Below, in pieces: positions 1 to 11,601 of a stretch of 64,000 bases of DNA. Each line of letters begins with the position of its first letter. Position 1 is the first letter of the stretch. The position numbers were made by a program, and so were the translations under genes. A model generated the notes under the pieces. That model made no database searches. It saw nothing but the letters and a program-made list of their open reading frames with translations, and was not told where the DNA came from. Origin of the DNA: Voacanga thouarsii. Taxonomy: Eukaryota; Streptophyta; Magnoliopsida; Gentianales; Apocynaceae. The stretch is taken from positions 248,001 through 312,000 of the forward strand of contig JANUWF010001213.1 of assembly GCA_026120185.1 (NCBI GenBank), written 5' to 3'.

Positions 1-2328
1 GGTCTTTATAACTAGGTCACTTAAATGAAAATAAAAGCAATACTTTAAAATTGAACTTATTACAATCCAAAAATACATGAACAAATCCAAAATAAATTAT
101 TTGTTACCATCTCTCAAAACAACACATAAGAAAAATAACATAAAGCCTTCAAAGCATAGGCAACAAATCTAGCTATTCACCTCCACAGTAGGATCAACCT
201 GAAAACATGGCATAAAAGGTGATGAGATAAAAATCTCAGTAAGCCCGTGTGTGCTTTGAGTATTTAAGGTAAAACAGTTCATGTATGCAAGTAGTAAAAA
301 TTTCATAAGAGAAAGTACTGGCAAGTATTAAATAAATGTTAAAAATAAAGAGTGGCGTTTTACTTTTCAAACCATACATGTGCGCAATAAATACCACCAC
401 CCAAAGGGGTTCCATGGGTTACCACACGTTGGGCCCCATGACCATATAATGGTCAGAATGCCACACTTTGTGTAAACTAACAAAAGGTAGGTGTACGGCC
501 TACCAGGTGAGATACTCCTCCATCTCTATACCCAAACTTACCGGTTGTCCACTCCTGAAACACACAGTCCGCATGACTGAAACTTGCTAGCTCAGACCAG
601 CATGACTTACCGGACTGGCATCCTATCCAAGAAGGACTCACCTCTCAGAGGTGGCCACCTACTGAGAGACTTATCCTAATCTTTCAAAGACTAGTCCTAG
701 TAGTCTACCCTTATTGAGTACTAAACGTTGATTGTCCTACTTGGGATAAAATTGATCATATATTGATTTACTTGGAAATAGCAATTAAGGGTTTCTAAAA
801 TTATTGTCAAAGTTGGGTTTTAGAAAGAGTTTAGCATTTTGTGTAAATTTGCTTGTTTGATTTTTCAAATGATTTATTTGACAGAAATAAAAAGGAAAAC
901 AGTCCTTAATTGCCTTACAAAATGAGTGTCCATACACATCGCATTTGGCTTGCCACAGTAATTTTTTGTCTTCAAATAAGTTCGTGCATGAGCTTACCTG
1001 ATCTTTTGCTTGCTCGAATTTCAAAAATCTTCCAAGGCTAACCTAACCCCACTTGGGGTAAACACAAGACATAAGATTATACTCGAGCTATACTTTCCTT
1101 AAACAAATAATTCCTAGTTCAGCTAATTACAATCATGACCTTAATGTCCTAAGCTTTAAGGCTAGCTGATAAAGAATTTTATATAATAAGTCCAGCTCGA
1201 TAAGTTAAAATAACTAGGGGTTGTAAAGTAATTACTAATAAGTTATAAATTCAAATAGTAAATCTTGAGTGTTATTATTAATAAACAAAATAGGGTTTAA
1301 TTATTGAAGAATCCTAAGTCCTAGATGATATTACTAAATGGTAATTTTTAAATAGTATTATTAAAATAAATAATAAATTATTACTAATCTCTTAATTAAT
1401 AATCAATAGATAGTAAATAATTAATAATAAATAAAATTTATCAAATTCTGATTAATAGATAACAAATAAATTTTAATATAAATAATATTAATGAATATAT
1501 GGTCTACAAGGCCATTAATATTTTATTTATTATTATTATTTATATAAAAAGTTTTAGATATTATTATACATATATATATTATTTTTAATAAAAGATATCA
1601 TTTATTTGGCTAATAAAATATCACTATTTCATTTAATATTCCATTTCTAAAACTTCCTAGGAATTTCGAAATCCTTAGAGAAAAATATAGCCTTTTCGAG
1701 GAAAAATATAGTAATAATTTTAATTAAGGTAATAAATTTTGGTAATTAAAATTACCTAGAATCAACAAGATCATGATCATAATTTTCTTATTGCTAATAA
1801 GAATCATGAACACGTTCTCCAACATCAAACAACAAAAACTAATCCATTCTTGAACATAGGTTTAAATCCATACATACTATCATATGGTCAAATCTCTACT
1901 AAGCATAATCATAATCATGGCTTCAAAGGAGATAAGAACATAAAAATCTTATCCATCAAAGGTGTCATAACATCTAGCATGCTTAAACATTCATAATTTC
2001 CTACGACATGATGAACATATATCGATTCTCAAGGAATTCCATATAGCTTAATCATGATCATCCATTCGCATGTTCTAATCTCTACCCCTTCATTCATATG
2101 CATATACTCAATCCCCCATTCATATTCCATTCTCCCTATTAACATCTAAGAGACATGAATTCATAATTAAAAGGAAGGTTTAAGGAGAAATACTTGATTG
2201 ATGTTTGCTTCGATGAATATTGAAGACGGTCCACGCAATTCAAGATTCAAGACACTTGATTAACATCTAAGGGTCTTGTATTGTCCATGAGAGGAGGAAA
2301 AATAGCCATGGTTGTAACCACCATTTTG

Positions 2329-2392
<64 letters not shown>

Positions 2393-2922
2393 CATTAGCA
2401 TGATTTGTTATAGGTTGAAGGGAAGAAGATGAACAAAAGAGTTGTTCTTGGTAACCTTGATGATGTTCTTGAGATTTCAAGGAAAAAAAAAACTGGTTTT
2501 GATCCGAATGACAATTTTTGTTTTCGAGATTTGATGTTATAAATTTTAGAAATGAACTCTAGGGAGTATGTAGGAGTATTTTGGAATTTTTGAGAGAGGT
2601 TGGAGGTGTTTAGACTGGTCTTTGGCTTGAAGAAAGGTAGTGTGTGTTCTTGGTAAAAATGGAGAGAATTTGAGAAAGGATATGCACGAATTTCTGGAGA
2701 GTGTTGGCCGAATGGTTTAGGGAATTCAGGGGTTTCAGTTTTTAGCTTAGAGAGGGAGAGAAAAATCTTATTGTTTGAAATTCAATTGGAGTGATTTGAG
2801 GAGTGGTTTGAGGTAGAAGATATGTTAATGGTGTTTAATTAATGGAGGTTTCTTGGAGCTGCAATGGAGCTGGCTGGACTGTTTGGTTTTTGCTGAAATG
2901 AATGAAGGTTAATATAGCTATT
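1..2922 (-). mobile_element. Truncated long LTR, family A (Ty3/gypsy, Tekay/Del-like), reverse
   Basis: The reverse complement of this stretch aligns by eye with the right part of the complete family A LTRs at 5136-19252 and 44275-48545. Position 1 lies inside the conserved block containing GTGACCTAGTTATAAAGACC, close to the LTR 3' end, so the window cuts the element. The copy carries the family's dinucleotide tract (GA here, CT in forward copies). It stops at 2922, where a copia LTR fragment begins, leaving roughly the first 1.3 kb of the LTR missing. No internal retrotransposon domain is present. The Tekay/Del assignment rests on the family's long LTR and its GGGGTGTTACA terminus and is an inference. 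Confidence 0.8.
2332..2387. repeat. (GA)n microsatellite, about 28 units
   Basis: An uninterrupted GA tract lies inside the reverse family A LTR. It occupies the same LTR position as the CT tracts at 7072-7093 and 46159-46207 and is the longest of the three. An open frame crossing it codes only for a Leu/Ser repeat and is not a gene. Confidence 0.97.
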
Positions 2923-3243
2923 TGAGTATCTCAATACTCACGGCTATGAGAACCACTGCCTGATCAAATCAGGAAGTCTTAACACGTGCTAGTCTTAAAG
3001 CATTAATGATGTCCTGTCTTATTAATACTATGACTAGGGACTATTTAAGTACTAACACTATACAGTAAAGTACGAATCTCATGTCATGATTTCCTTAACA
3101 CAGTGTTGTATTAGGGACTTTATCAAACAATTATATTACTTAAAAGTAATAAAAAGAAACTATAAGATAAACAATGTCTTTTATAAAATAAAATATGTTA
3201 TATCCAACGTACAAGTGATTACCTCTAGGGCACAACACTAACA
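2923..3243 (-). mobile_element. Fragment of a copia LTR, family C
   Basis: This 321-bp piece matches, in reverse, the first part of the family C LTR at 57298-59016 and the corresponding end of 55090-56815. It ends at 3243 with ACTAACA, the reverse complement of the family C terminus TGTTAGT. The other side is cut abruptly at 2922/2923 against a truncated family A LTR, so about 1.4 kb of the LTR is missing. It looks like a remnant left by a deletion that removed the facing parts of both LTRs. Confidence 0.85.
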
Positions 3244-3519
3244 ATTTGAAATATGCAAAAATTTTCATTCAAATGAATATATAATATTCACAAAATTTTA
3301 TGATATATTTTATGATTATGGAATGTAATTTATGACTTAAATTACGAACATGTTAATTGACTTTTATTCCATGTACTTGTTTGCAACTTTGATGTGTACC
3401 TAACAGTATCAAAATAGATTAGAATTTCCATTTAAATCACTAGCAGGTAACCTTTTTGGTGTGAGTATGAGAACAATAGGTTATACTGTGAGTAGAAGAA
3501 TAAAATTTGTAGGGGTGGG

Positions 3520-3840
3520 GTAACTAAAGATAGAATTCATGTAGACCCGACTAGAGTCGAACATTTGCCTTTTTGGGAAAAGCCCTACAACATCATAGAA
3601 ATTTAAAATTTCTTAAGTCTGACAAAATATTACTACCACATCATTATAGGATTCCCAATCATTGCATCACCCTCAAACCAACAATTGCAGAAGAATACAT
3701 ATGTGTGGAACACGAAGTATGAAGAGAACTTCCAAGACCTTAAGAAAAAACTTAGCTCTGGAACCATACTAAGTTTCTAGAAGATGGAAAATCAAATATT
3801 TTATTCATGGATGCGTCAAAGAAATGAAGGAAGCCGTATT
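3520..3840 (+). pseudogene. Relic chromovirus (Ty3/gypsy) RT to RNase H connection
   Basis: One forward frame reads a recognisable chromoviral stretch. It begins with I-H-V-D-P (usual form G-I-x-V-D-P), then an F-L-S-L-T-K-Y-Y block (usual F-L-G-L-A-G-Y-Y), then an E-N-F-Q-D-L-K-K-K-L block that normally precedes the RNase H. A stop interrupts it near 3602. A frameshift before the RNase H start leaves the D-A-S-K-K motif near 3811-3825 in another frame. No ORF survives. This is a degraded fragment of an old forward-oriented element. The RNase H relic at 52540-52800 could come from the same kind of element. The assignment is by family motifs read by eye. Confidence 0.7.
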
Positions 3841-3883
3841 GGGGATTTCTATTGATGATGGTTCAATTTTCTTGATCTGGTCT

Positions 3884-4802
3884 ATACCACCCCACAACCA
3901 TAGGGCCCGGATAGTTGCAGATATTGGCCACTCTAAACGACAAGGGGTCTTAATAATATGGCAACTAAAAAAAAATCTAAAACCTTAAATAACTCACTAA
4001 ATTAAAATCTATTACAAATATTTAATTTAAATACATCAAACTCCAAAAAAAGAAATAATTCTAACAAACATTCACAATTATAAAACATAATTCTGCAAAT
4101 ATAAATAATTCGCAATGCTTAGAAAATAAAACAAGTCACAGCAAGAATAACTCAGTATAAAAATAAGAAAGATAGTTCCTTCAACTCTTACAGGAATTAT
4201 TCAATCCAGATATTATGAATAAAATGCTTGTGAGATAAACATCTCAGTAAGTCTTGTAGTGTCTACATGAAATCTTTTAAAACATTTCATTATGCACGAT
4301 AAACATTTCTTTGGTATTAAATACAAATATTCAATTTATGCCTTCGAATATTTACTCAATGTAGTTTTTGGGAGAAATCATAAAATACTCTTTAAAAATT
4401 TGAGTAAGATAACTTTTTTTTTTTAGGATCACACACCACTGAAAGACTCATAAATAAAATCTTTAGGACCGAATAAATAATATTTGAATTTTGAGCCTTG
4501 AACCATATTCACAAACCTCGGGAAACACAGTTCCCAATTTATTTCTTTTACTTTCAAAACATTATTTGAGGTAGAAACCCCAATATTTACACTTTCGGGT
4601 CAAAACACTTAATTTGGGTAGAAACCCAACTCTTCGTAATTTTAGGTTCAAAACCCAACGCTTTAGGTAAACACCCCCTCTTTACACTCTATGGGTCAAA
4701 GCCCTCAATTTTGGGTAGAAACCTCATTGTTCATATCAAAACCCTATAACTAGTTGAAGCCGGCTTAACAACCAAGTCCTAACGCCCTGTTTGGAGTAAG
4801 TT
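3884..4802 (-). mobile_element. Diverged gypsy LTR distantly related to family A, reverse
   Basis: The start (CCACCCCACAACC, then GACAAGGGGTCTTAATAATA) parallels the reverse complement of the family A LTR 3' end, which has the same order of a CACCCCAC terminus followed by GGACAAGGGGTCTTTATAA. Around 4225 the text GAGATAAACATCTCAGTAAG matches the family A block at 222-243 almost exactly. Beyond about 4480 the similarity fades and a 47-bp tandem repeat takes over. The element is cut on the right by E1 at 4803. It is a separate, older LTR rather than part of the first copy. Confidence 0.6.
4554..4735. repeat. Imperfect tandem repeat, about 47-bp period, four units
   Basis: The anchor TCAAAAC or TCAAAGC recurs at 4554, 4600, 4648, 4696 and 4736, giving spacings of 46, 48, 48 and 40 bp. 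Each unit continues with a segment like TTTGGGTAGAAACCC and most with a TTTACACT stretch. The array sits at the end of the diverged LTR, just left of E1. Confidence 0.85.
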
Positions 4803-5135
4803 TGATGTGTTTGAATTTGGGTATAAAAATTATATAAAAATAAGCACATTCCCAATCAAATTTAAATTAAAATGTTAACCCCAAATTACACATATGAGGA
4901 AGCGTACTCATCATTAAGCATAGCATAGGGTTTAAAACGTGTGTCGATCCTCCAGGAACAAGTATGCATTAATCACTTTTCTTTCATTGTTTAACCAACT
5001 CAATAAAGTGAAAAAGAATAAAAAGGAAAATAAAATAAAATCAAAGAATATATACATGCCAAGGATGGAGAATTATGTAACTCAAACCATTATTTTAACA
5101 AACATGATATGAAAGTACCCAATCATGATCATAAC
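4803..5135 (-). repeat. E1 left LTR (3' LTR), first segment
   Basis: This segment starts with TGATGTGTTTGAATTTGG and matches 24250-24582, the start of the right LTR. It is interrupted at ataac (5131-5135) and resumes after the duplicate ataac at 19253-19257. It is the 3' LTR because E1 is on the minus strand. Confidence 0.92.
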
Positions 5136-5382
5136 TGTGAAACCCTAGTTGAAACCAACCTTAGAGTAAGGGAGTTGGGATGCATATAATATTTTATTGC
5201 ATGCGTAAATATATTTTTATATGATTTTATGTGCTTTTAATTTGTGATTTGTAGCCTAGAAGGCTTGATTGTATTTATTGAGTAAGAAGGGCAAAATGGT
5301 AATTTTTGCTTGAGGTGAAAATAGGGAGATAGCGTGAGGATTAAATAGGAAAAATATTTTGGAGAGAAAATAAGAACAAGAG

Positions 5383-5450
5383 TTGTTGTGGTTTAGTGGT
5401 TAGAGCTTTGGAATTAATTCTTGAGGTCTTGGGTTCAAATTCCATCATTT
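5383..5450 (+). promoter_or_regulatory. tRNA-like segment with Pol III A-box and B-box
   Basis: TGGTTTAGTGGTTAGAG (5389-5405) fits the internal A-box consensus of tRNA genes. GGGTTCAAATTCC (5431-5443) fits the B-box, with tRNA-like spacing. The uninterrupted copy at 44275-48545 keeps both boxes (44526-44542 and 44568-44580), so this belongs to the LTR family and is not a chance match in one copy. The segment does not fold convincingly into a full cloverleaf and has no clear terminal CCA-side pairing, so it is called tRNA-like, not a tRNA gene. It may be a tRNA-derived SINE relic captured by the LTR. Confidence 0.6.
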
Positions 5451-7071
5451 GAGTTTTTGCATGATTGAACTTTATTTCTATTTAGGGAGGCTATTTTCGG
5501 CCTTGTGTTCTTTAGGGAAGAGTAGAGGTGTTGTCCTAGGGGAGACATGATAGGAGTGTCCTAATCCTACTCTTGTACCCTACAAAATTTTCTAAGGGAA
5601 TTCATACCCTTCTTGATCCTTAGTTTTTTTTACTTCTTAATTCATTAAGTTGTTCAATACGTTCAAGCCAATTCTATTCCCGAAAATTTCAGCAAAGCAC
5701 TGTGGCTTTGAAGGTTCAAAATGTCTAAGTGTAAGACATCTTGTGGGCTAAAAATGGGTATGAGTTGTGGAAGGTTCCCAAGAGAATTAATCTTCATGGT
5801 TGAACCTTCAAAACTCCACCCTAGCTATGTTCATTTTCTTCATGAAGTAATCTGGAATTTTTTTTCCAGCTTCTTGTTCAGTCCATGTGTTGAAATTTTC
5901 AGCCACCTTTACCTCTCAAATTCTGCCAGAACAATGGTCAAACCACTCAGCTTGAAGACTGAAAATCACAGCCAAAATCAAGCTACACAAAATCTGTGCA
6001 AACCAGAAAATTTTTCTGGACAATTTCGCAGTTTTGGTGAGCCTAAACCAAGCTATTTTCTTCTAAATTTTCACCCAGCATCTTAGCCACGTTTTTCCTC
6101 CATAAAGAATGCTGGAAACCGGCCTTGAAAGTCCTCTGAATACCCCTTCAAATCCTCTGCAAACTGACTAAACAATGGCAGAAAAATCTGCTCAGAAATT
6201 CCAGTCAGCTTGCGAAAATCCTGAATAGAAATTTCCAGCTTCCTTCGTTCTTCAGCCCTGACCGAAACTTCACCATTTTTCTGTACAAACTTCCCTTGAA
6301 TAGCCATTGACTGAGCTCCACCATCTTCTCCAGTAGTCTACTCGAAAAACAGTCCATGGCTGCCCCTAAAATATCTCTAACAATCACTCCAATCAAGTCA
6401 TTGATTGGAGACCAAAATTCCAGCATACCTAATTAGTAAACTACCATAAATCAACCCTCAAACAACTAGAAATCCCTTCACCATTGTTCACCATATTTTC
6501 GGCCACCATTAAGCTTCTTCAAACAGCTTTCATTCCAGCAAAATCCCTAGCGAACTTAGCCGGCCATTGGAGCTTCCCAAATGCTCTCCTCCATCAAAGA
6601 TCTTCTTGCCATATTTTGTTTCCAAATTTAATGCCTTAAAATATTCTCTTAGGATTTCAAGCAACCAGCCTTCCTTTTCCTCTCAAACCAAAAAAAATCA
6701 ACAACCAAAACCTCTCAAACAATTCAGCCACTCTAATCCCACAGAATTTCGGCTAGCTTCAATCAAATCCTCTCCATTCTCATCAACCTTCAAGAACACC
6801 AAGAACACTTACTAACCTTCTCTCGCCTAAGACCACCAAAACCACTTCAATCTTCTTCAAAAAAATTCCAGATTGTACATACTCACTTCTGTGAATCTAT
6901 TCCTACCACTTTTAACATCAAACATTGAAATCCAACTCTCTCTTTGGATAAAAAAAAAACCAATATTTTCGAGAAGGCCAAGAACACCTTCAAGGTAAGC
7001 ATGATCAACCACCCCACCTTCTCTTATCTTCAACTTGTAATGAAATATGTATATATAAACATACTAATGGA

Positions 7072-7093
7072 CTCTCTCTCTCTCTCTCTCTCT
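7072..7093. repeat. (CT)n microsatellite, about 11 units
   Basis: A short CT tract is followed after TTGGCCAAATGCT by a second CT-rich run. It sits at the family A position that holds 24 to 28 units in the other copies. Confidence 0.95.
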
Positions 7094-7448
7094 TGGCCAA
7101 ATGCTCTTTCTCTCTCTCTTGGCCGAATGGTTCTTCAACCATGGCCATATTTTCTTCATCTCCCTTGGACAGATCAAGTCTCCTAAGAGTTAGGATCCAT
7201 TCGAAACTACTCCAAGGTACTCATCAATCAAGTAAGCCTCTTCAACCCTCTTTTTAAATTCTAGATTCATGTCTCTAGGATGATATTGGAAGGAGATGGA
7301 TTATGATTAGGGTTTGAGCATGTGTTGTTGTGATGAGTTGAGATTGAAGCATGAATAAATGTGTGTATATGATGGAGATGGGATTCATGTATGATGATGA
7401 TTGGTCTTGGTTAGGTTATATGATGTTTTAGGGTTTTGTTCCATGCTT

Positions 7449-9473
7449 TGAGGGAACGCAGAAACAGGGGAGCCATGGACGAGAAAAAAAACAGAGAGAA
7501 AAATTAAACGCGAGCCATAAAGGCCATGCGGAAGCATGAACATCATACCTTTGCGTTCCTTAACCCTCCTAGGTTGCGTAGGAACAGATTGAACGATTGG
7601 AATCGCCTCGCTTTGCACACTTGAAGGAGCTTCCGGTTGAACACCCGCTAGCCTTCGACTTCGCCTTGTTTGCATTAACGCTTAGCTCTCCAGCTCTCGG
7701 GATATTCCTCAGCCTAACCTCTAGTTGGTGAACACAATGGAGAAGAAGAATGGACTCAAAACTCCTTGGTTCAGTTGCTATTAGTTAGCAAAGAAGACAA
7801 GAAGAGAACACAGAGGGAGGTGACGTGAGAGAGCAAGAGAGACGTGAGTGCTTGAGGCTAGGGAAAGAATTAGGGTTTTTTTCTTTTCAAAGAGTTGTTT
7901 ATCATTAGCCTAAACTAGGTCCCTCAATCTCTGATAAACATATCCCTGGGATTTCAAAACACCCTGATGTTATCCTAAGAAACAGTTTGGCCTAACATTA
8001 AACTCCTCTTAACCGTATCTGGAAAAAAAACCCTAAGGTCCAAGCTATTGGGCCAGATAAATATTTATTATTTTTCTTGGACTCAAAAGGCTCAAAATAA
8101 TAAATATTAATTATTTATTTCCTGGGCTTACATAAGTAACCCAATAAATAATTAATGAGTCCAAATGAACCATAATAATTAATCTCTAATTATTTATTTC
8201 TTGGGCCTATATAAATAACCCAATAAATAATTAAACATTAATTATTTCCCCTAGTTTAAGCCCAGGTTAATTTCTTAATTATTCATACTGGTCCTAGGCC
8301 CTGAATAATTAATTAACCAAATAAACTACATAATTAATTTCTCTCAACTCCTATTTTATTTATTTATTTATTTTATTTCAGTCCAATAATAAATTAGACT
8401 TCCTGAATAAAATAAAATAAAACAAAATAAAATAAAATCCTCTTCAACTGAGACCAATTCCTCAACCCAAAAATAGTTAGGACTTACGGACTATCCCGAG
8501 GACCAAAAAGACACATCGCCTTGGCTGCTAAAATGACCAAAATACCCCTGCTATATAAATAGTTGTATTTTGCATTTTAAATATTTCCTAATATCACCAT
8601 AAGGAAATATTAACCCCAAGGACATTGCTACATTCGGAAAGTCTCCGACCTACAGGTGAAATGACTAAAATACCCTTCTACACATCGCCGTACATTTAGA
8701 GAGGATAAAGTGTACTAATACCCCCCTAAATGACATCTACCATTCTTAGGCTTCTAGTCCAATGATCCACGACTTCCTGGAGTGTATCCGCTTTCCAAGG
8801 GAACTACCCTAAAGCAAATATCCAAGTCATGTTTCCCAGGGCCCTGGATATTTTAGACCATTCGGACAACCACAAGGGGCGATATAGTGCAGAAACTATC
8901 TTGTATAAGTCTATCTTAACTAACTAGTCACACATACCCAACATGCAAGTATATTGGCCCTACGATAGAACCTCAACTATAGCAAATCAAAGTATATGCT
9001 TCCAGCTTCGCTAGACCACCAACTCATACTCAAGTCGTAGAGTACTAGTCCACGCTGTAGCGGTAATAGTCTAGGTTTCTACCATATAGTACTTTGAGAA
9101 ACCACTACTATAGGTCCTGTTCTACGTATTCGAAATACGCTTATGTTATGAAGTGAGTGGACTACTCACAGGCTAAAGGTAAGTCATTCCCCATTTGGAA
9201 TTCATAACATAACAACCTAAACATGATGTGGTTCCCAGTCTCATCAATAGGCTAAGAACAAATGTTTATGTGTTAAATAACCCATGATCCATACCTTACT
9301 GTGAAAGACCACCATTCACATGGATCACTTATTTAAACACAATGGATCTGTTCCAAACGAAAATCGTGCACAAAAAAAAAAAAATTCACAAACAATTTCT
9401 GAAAATAAATTCTTTTATTAAAATATTCGATTTTACATCCGAAACCTAGTCTAAGAGGGCATACAATCCAACA
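7449..9473 (-). repeat. Element B 3' LTR
   Basis: This LTR begins TGAGGGAACGCAG and ends CAATCCAACA in forward coordinates, giving TGTTGGATTG to CCCTCA in element orientation. It matches 15238-17255 throughout, including an AT-rich block near 8340-8440 made of TTTATTTA and AAATAAAATA runs. Confidence 0.95.
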
Positions 9474-9487
9474 ATCTCCCACTTGCA
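9474..9487 (-). promoter_or_regulatory. Element B polypurine tract
   Basis: On the minus strand the bases just inside the 3' LTR read CAAGTGGGAGAT, the usual plant copia plus-strand primer. The position next to 9473 supports the LTR boundary. Confidence 0.85.
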
Positions 9488-9495
9488 CTCTAAGA

Positions 9496-11598
9496 CTAAG
9501 TAAGTCCATAGGTGCCCACCCCTATGGCGTCTAAGTGTCTCTTAAAGACTCTCTCAGCCAAAGGCTTCGTGAATGGGTTTGCTAGATTATTTTCTGAGGT
9601 AATATGCTCCACCACGACTTCCCGTCTCTAGATGAAATCCCAGATTAGGTGGTACTTCCTCTCGATGTGTTTCCCCTTCTTGTGGTTCCGAGGCTCCTTA
9701 GATTGCGATACTGCTCCAGTGTTGTCGCAATACATCACAACCGGCCTGTCCATATGTGGTATGATTCCAAGTTCTGAAAGGAACTTCCGGAGCCAAACTG
9801 CTTCCTTGGACGCTTCCGAAGCTGCCACATACTCAGCTTCCATGGTTGAGTCAGTAATACAAGATTGCTTGATACTCCTCCATGAAATTGCTCCTCCAGA
9901 CAAGGTGAAGACATATCCACTAGTGGATTTTCTCTCATCCTTATCCGCCTGGAAGTCTGAGTCTGTGTATCCTGTAGGAACCAAATCATCAGCCCTGTAA
10001 ACCAGCATATAATCTCTCGTTCCCTTGAGGTACTTGCGAATATGCTTTACAGCTTGCCAATGAACCTCCCCTGGGTTTGACTGATATCTGCTAACTAAGC
10101 CCACGGCAAAGCAGATATCTAGCCTAGTACACAGCATAGCGTACATGAGACTTCCCACAGCCGAAGCGTAGGGAATCCTACTCATTCTGTCCTTTTCTTC
10201 TTGAGACTTAGGACAATCCTTCGAAGAAAATGACAACCCATGTCTGCAAGGGATTAGTGCTCCCTTGCATGAGTCCATGCTGTACTTGGCCAGCATCTTG
10301 TCAATGTATGTCGCTTGGGATAATCCTAACATTCTCTGCTTCCTATTTCTAAGAAGCCTAAACCCGAGAATGTAGCTGGCTTCTCCCAAGTCCTTTATAC
10401 TGAATTGACTAGACAGCCAAACCTTTGTAGATGACAATGTCCCTACATCATTTCCAATGAGCAGAATGTCATCCATATACAAGACAAGAAAAACCACATT
10501 AATGCCTTCAAGTTTCCTGTACACGCATGGTTCATCTTCGTTTTGAATAAAACCATAAGACTTTACGGTCTCATCAAAACGAATGTTCCATGCTCTCAAT
10601 GCCTGCTTAAGTCCATAAATGGACTTCTTAAGCTTGCAAACCATGTGTTCCTGGCCTTCAGCAATGAAGCCTTCCGGTTGGGACATATAGATGTCTTCGC
10701 TAAGATAGCCATTCAAGAATGCCGTCTTGACATCCATTTGCCATATCTCGTAGTCATAATGACAGGCGATGGCAAGGAGGATGCGGATAGATTTAAGCAT
10801 AGCTACCGGGGAAAAGGTTTCCTCATAGTCGATACCCTCTTTCTGAGTATACCCTTTCGCCACAAGCCTAGCTTTGAAGGTTTCTATCTTCCCATCCGCT
10901 CCTCTCTTTCTCTTGTATACCCACTTGCACCCAATGGGTTTTATCCCTTCAGGTGAAGCTACAAGATCCCAAACCTGATTGAGGTACATAGACTCAATCT
11001 CGGCTTTCATTGCTTCATGCCATAGATTGGCATCGGCATCAGCAATAGCCTCCTCGTATCTAGCAGGGTCTTGTTCCTGATGGTCGGAGACCAGCTCAAA
11101 AGCTTCTCCAGTCCATCTATCCGGAACCCTAGACACTCTCCCACTACGACGAGGCTCTATTTGCACAGGATCTTGAGGCTGTGCCTCTTCTTGTTCCAGA
11201 ATCGGGTCAGAAGAAGTTGATTCCGTAGATAACTTCTCCTGAAGTTCCAACCTCGTTGAACCTTTAGTAGAAGTACTTTGATCATCTTCCAAGTATCTAG
11301 CATTGGTACTGACTAGTACCTTCTGCTCCTTAGGATGATAAAAATAGCATCCTTTTATCTCTTTTGGATACCCAACAAAATAGCATAACTCTGATCTTGG
11401 TTCCAACTTGTCTCCCTTGATCAGTACATAAGCTGGACATCCCCAAATCCTGAGATGATTCAGACTTGGCTTACGCCCAGTCCACATCTCATAGGGAGTC
11501 CTAGGTACTGACTTGGAAGGCACCAAGTTCAGAATATATGCCGCTGTTTCCAGAGCATATCCCCAGAAGGATACTGGAAGAGTAGCATGAGACATCAT
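9496..11598 (-). pseudogene. Element B reverse transcriptase and RNase H, 3' part of pol
   Basis: A 656-codon open stretch (9628-11598) covers the integrase tail, the copia RT and most of RNase H. The RT active site Y-M-D-D is at 10468-10479. The RNase H region carries the S-T-M-E-A-E-Y motif and a C-D-N-T-G-A block near 9640-9960. A stop codon at 11599-11601 separates this frame from the upstream integrase frame. A second stop at 9628 cuts off the last part of RNase H, although the same frame remains readable to a natural-looking stop at 9496-9498. Apart from these stops the domain is well preserved. The product would copy element RNA into DNA inside virus-like particles, but this copy cannot make the complete polyprotein. 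Confidence 0.92.
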
Positions 11599-11601
11599 GC
11601 T

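Noticed and set aside
2247..2480. 77-codon reverse ORF across the GA tract
   Set aside because: It is dominated by a Leu/Ser dipeptide repeat produced by the microsatellite inside an LTR. There is no domain.
5383..5450. Functional tRNA gene
   Set aside because: The A-box and B-box are present but there is no proper acceptor stem or anticodon arm, and the sequence lies in a repeated LTR. It is kept only as a tRNA-like segment.
7385..7675. 96-codon reverse ORF, repeated at 15131-15466
   Set aside because: It lies in both LTRs of element B near the end that joins the leader. Recurrence is explained by the LTR pair, and the reading has no known domain.
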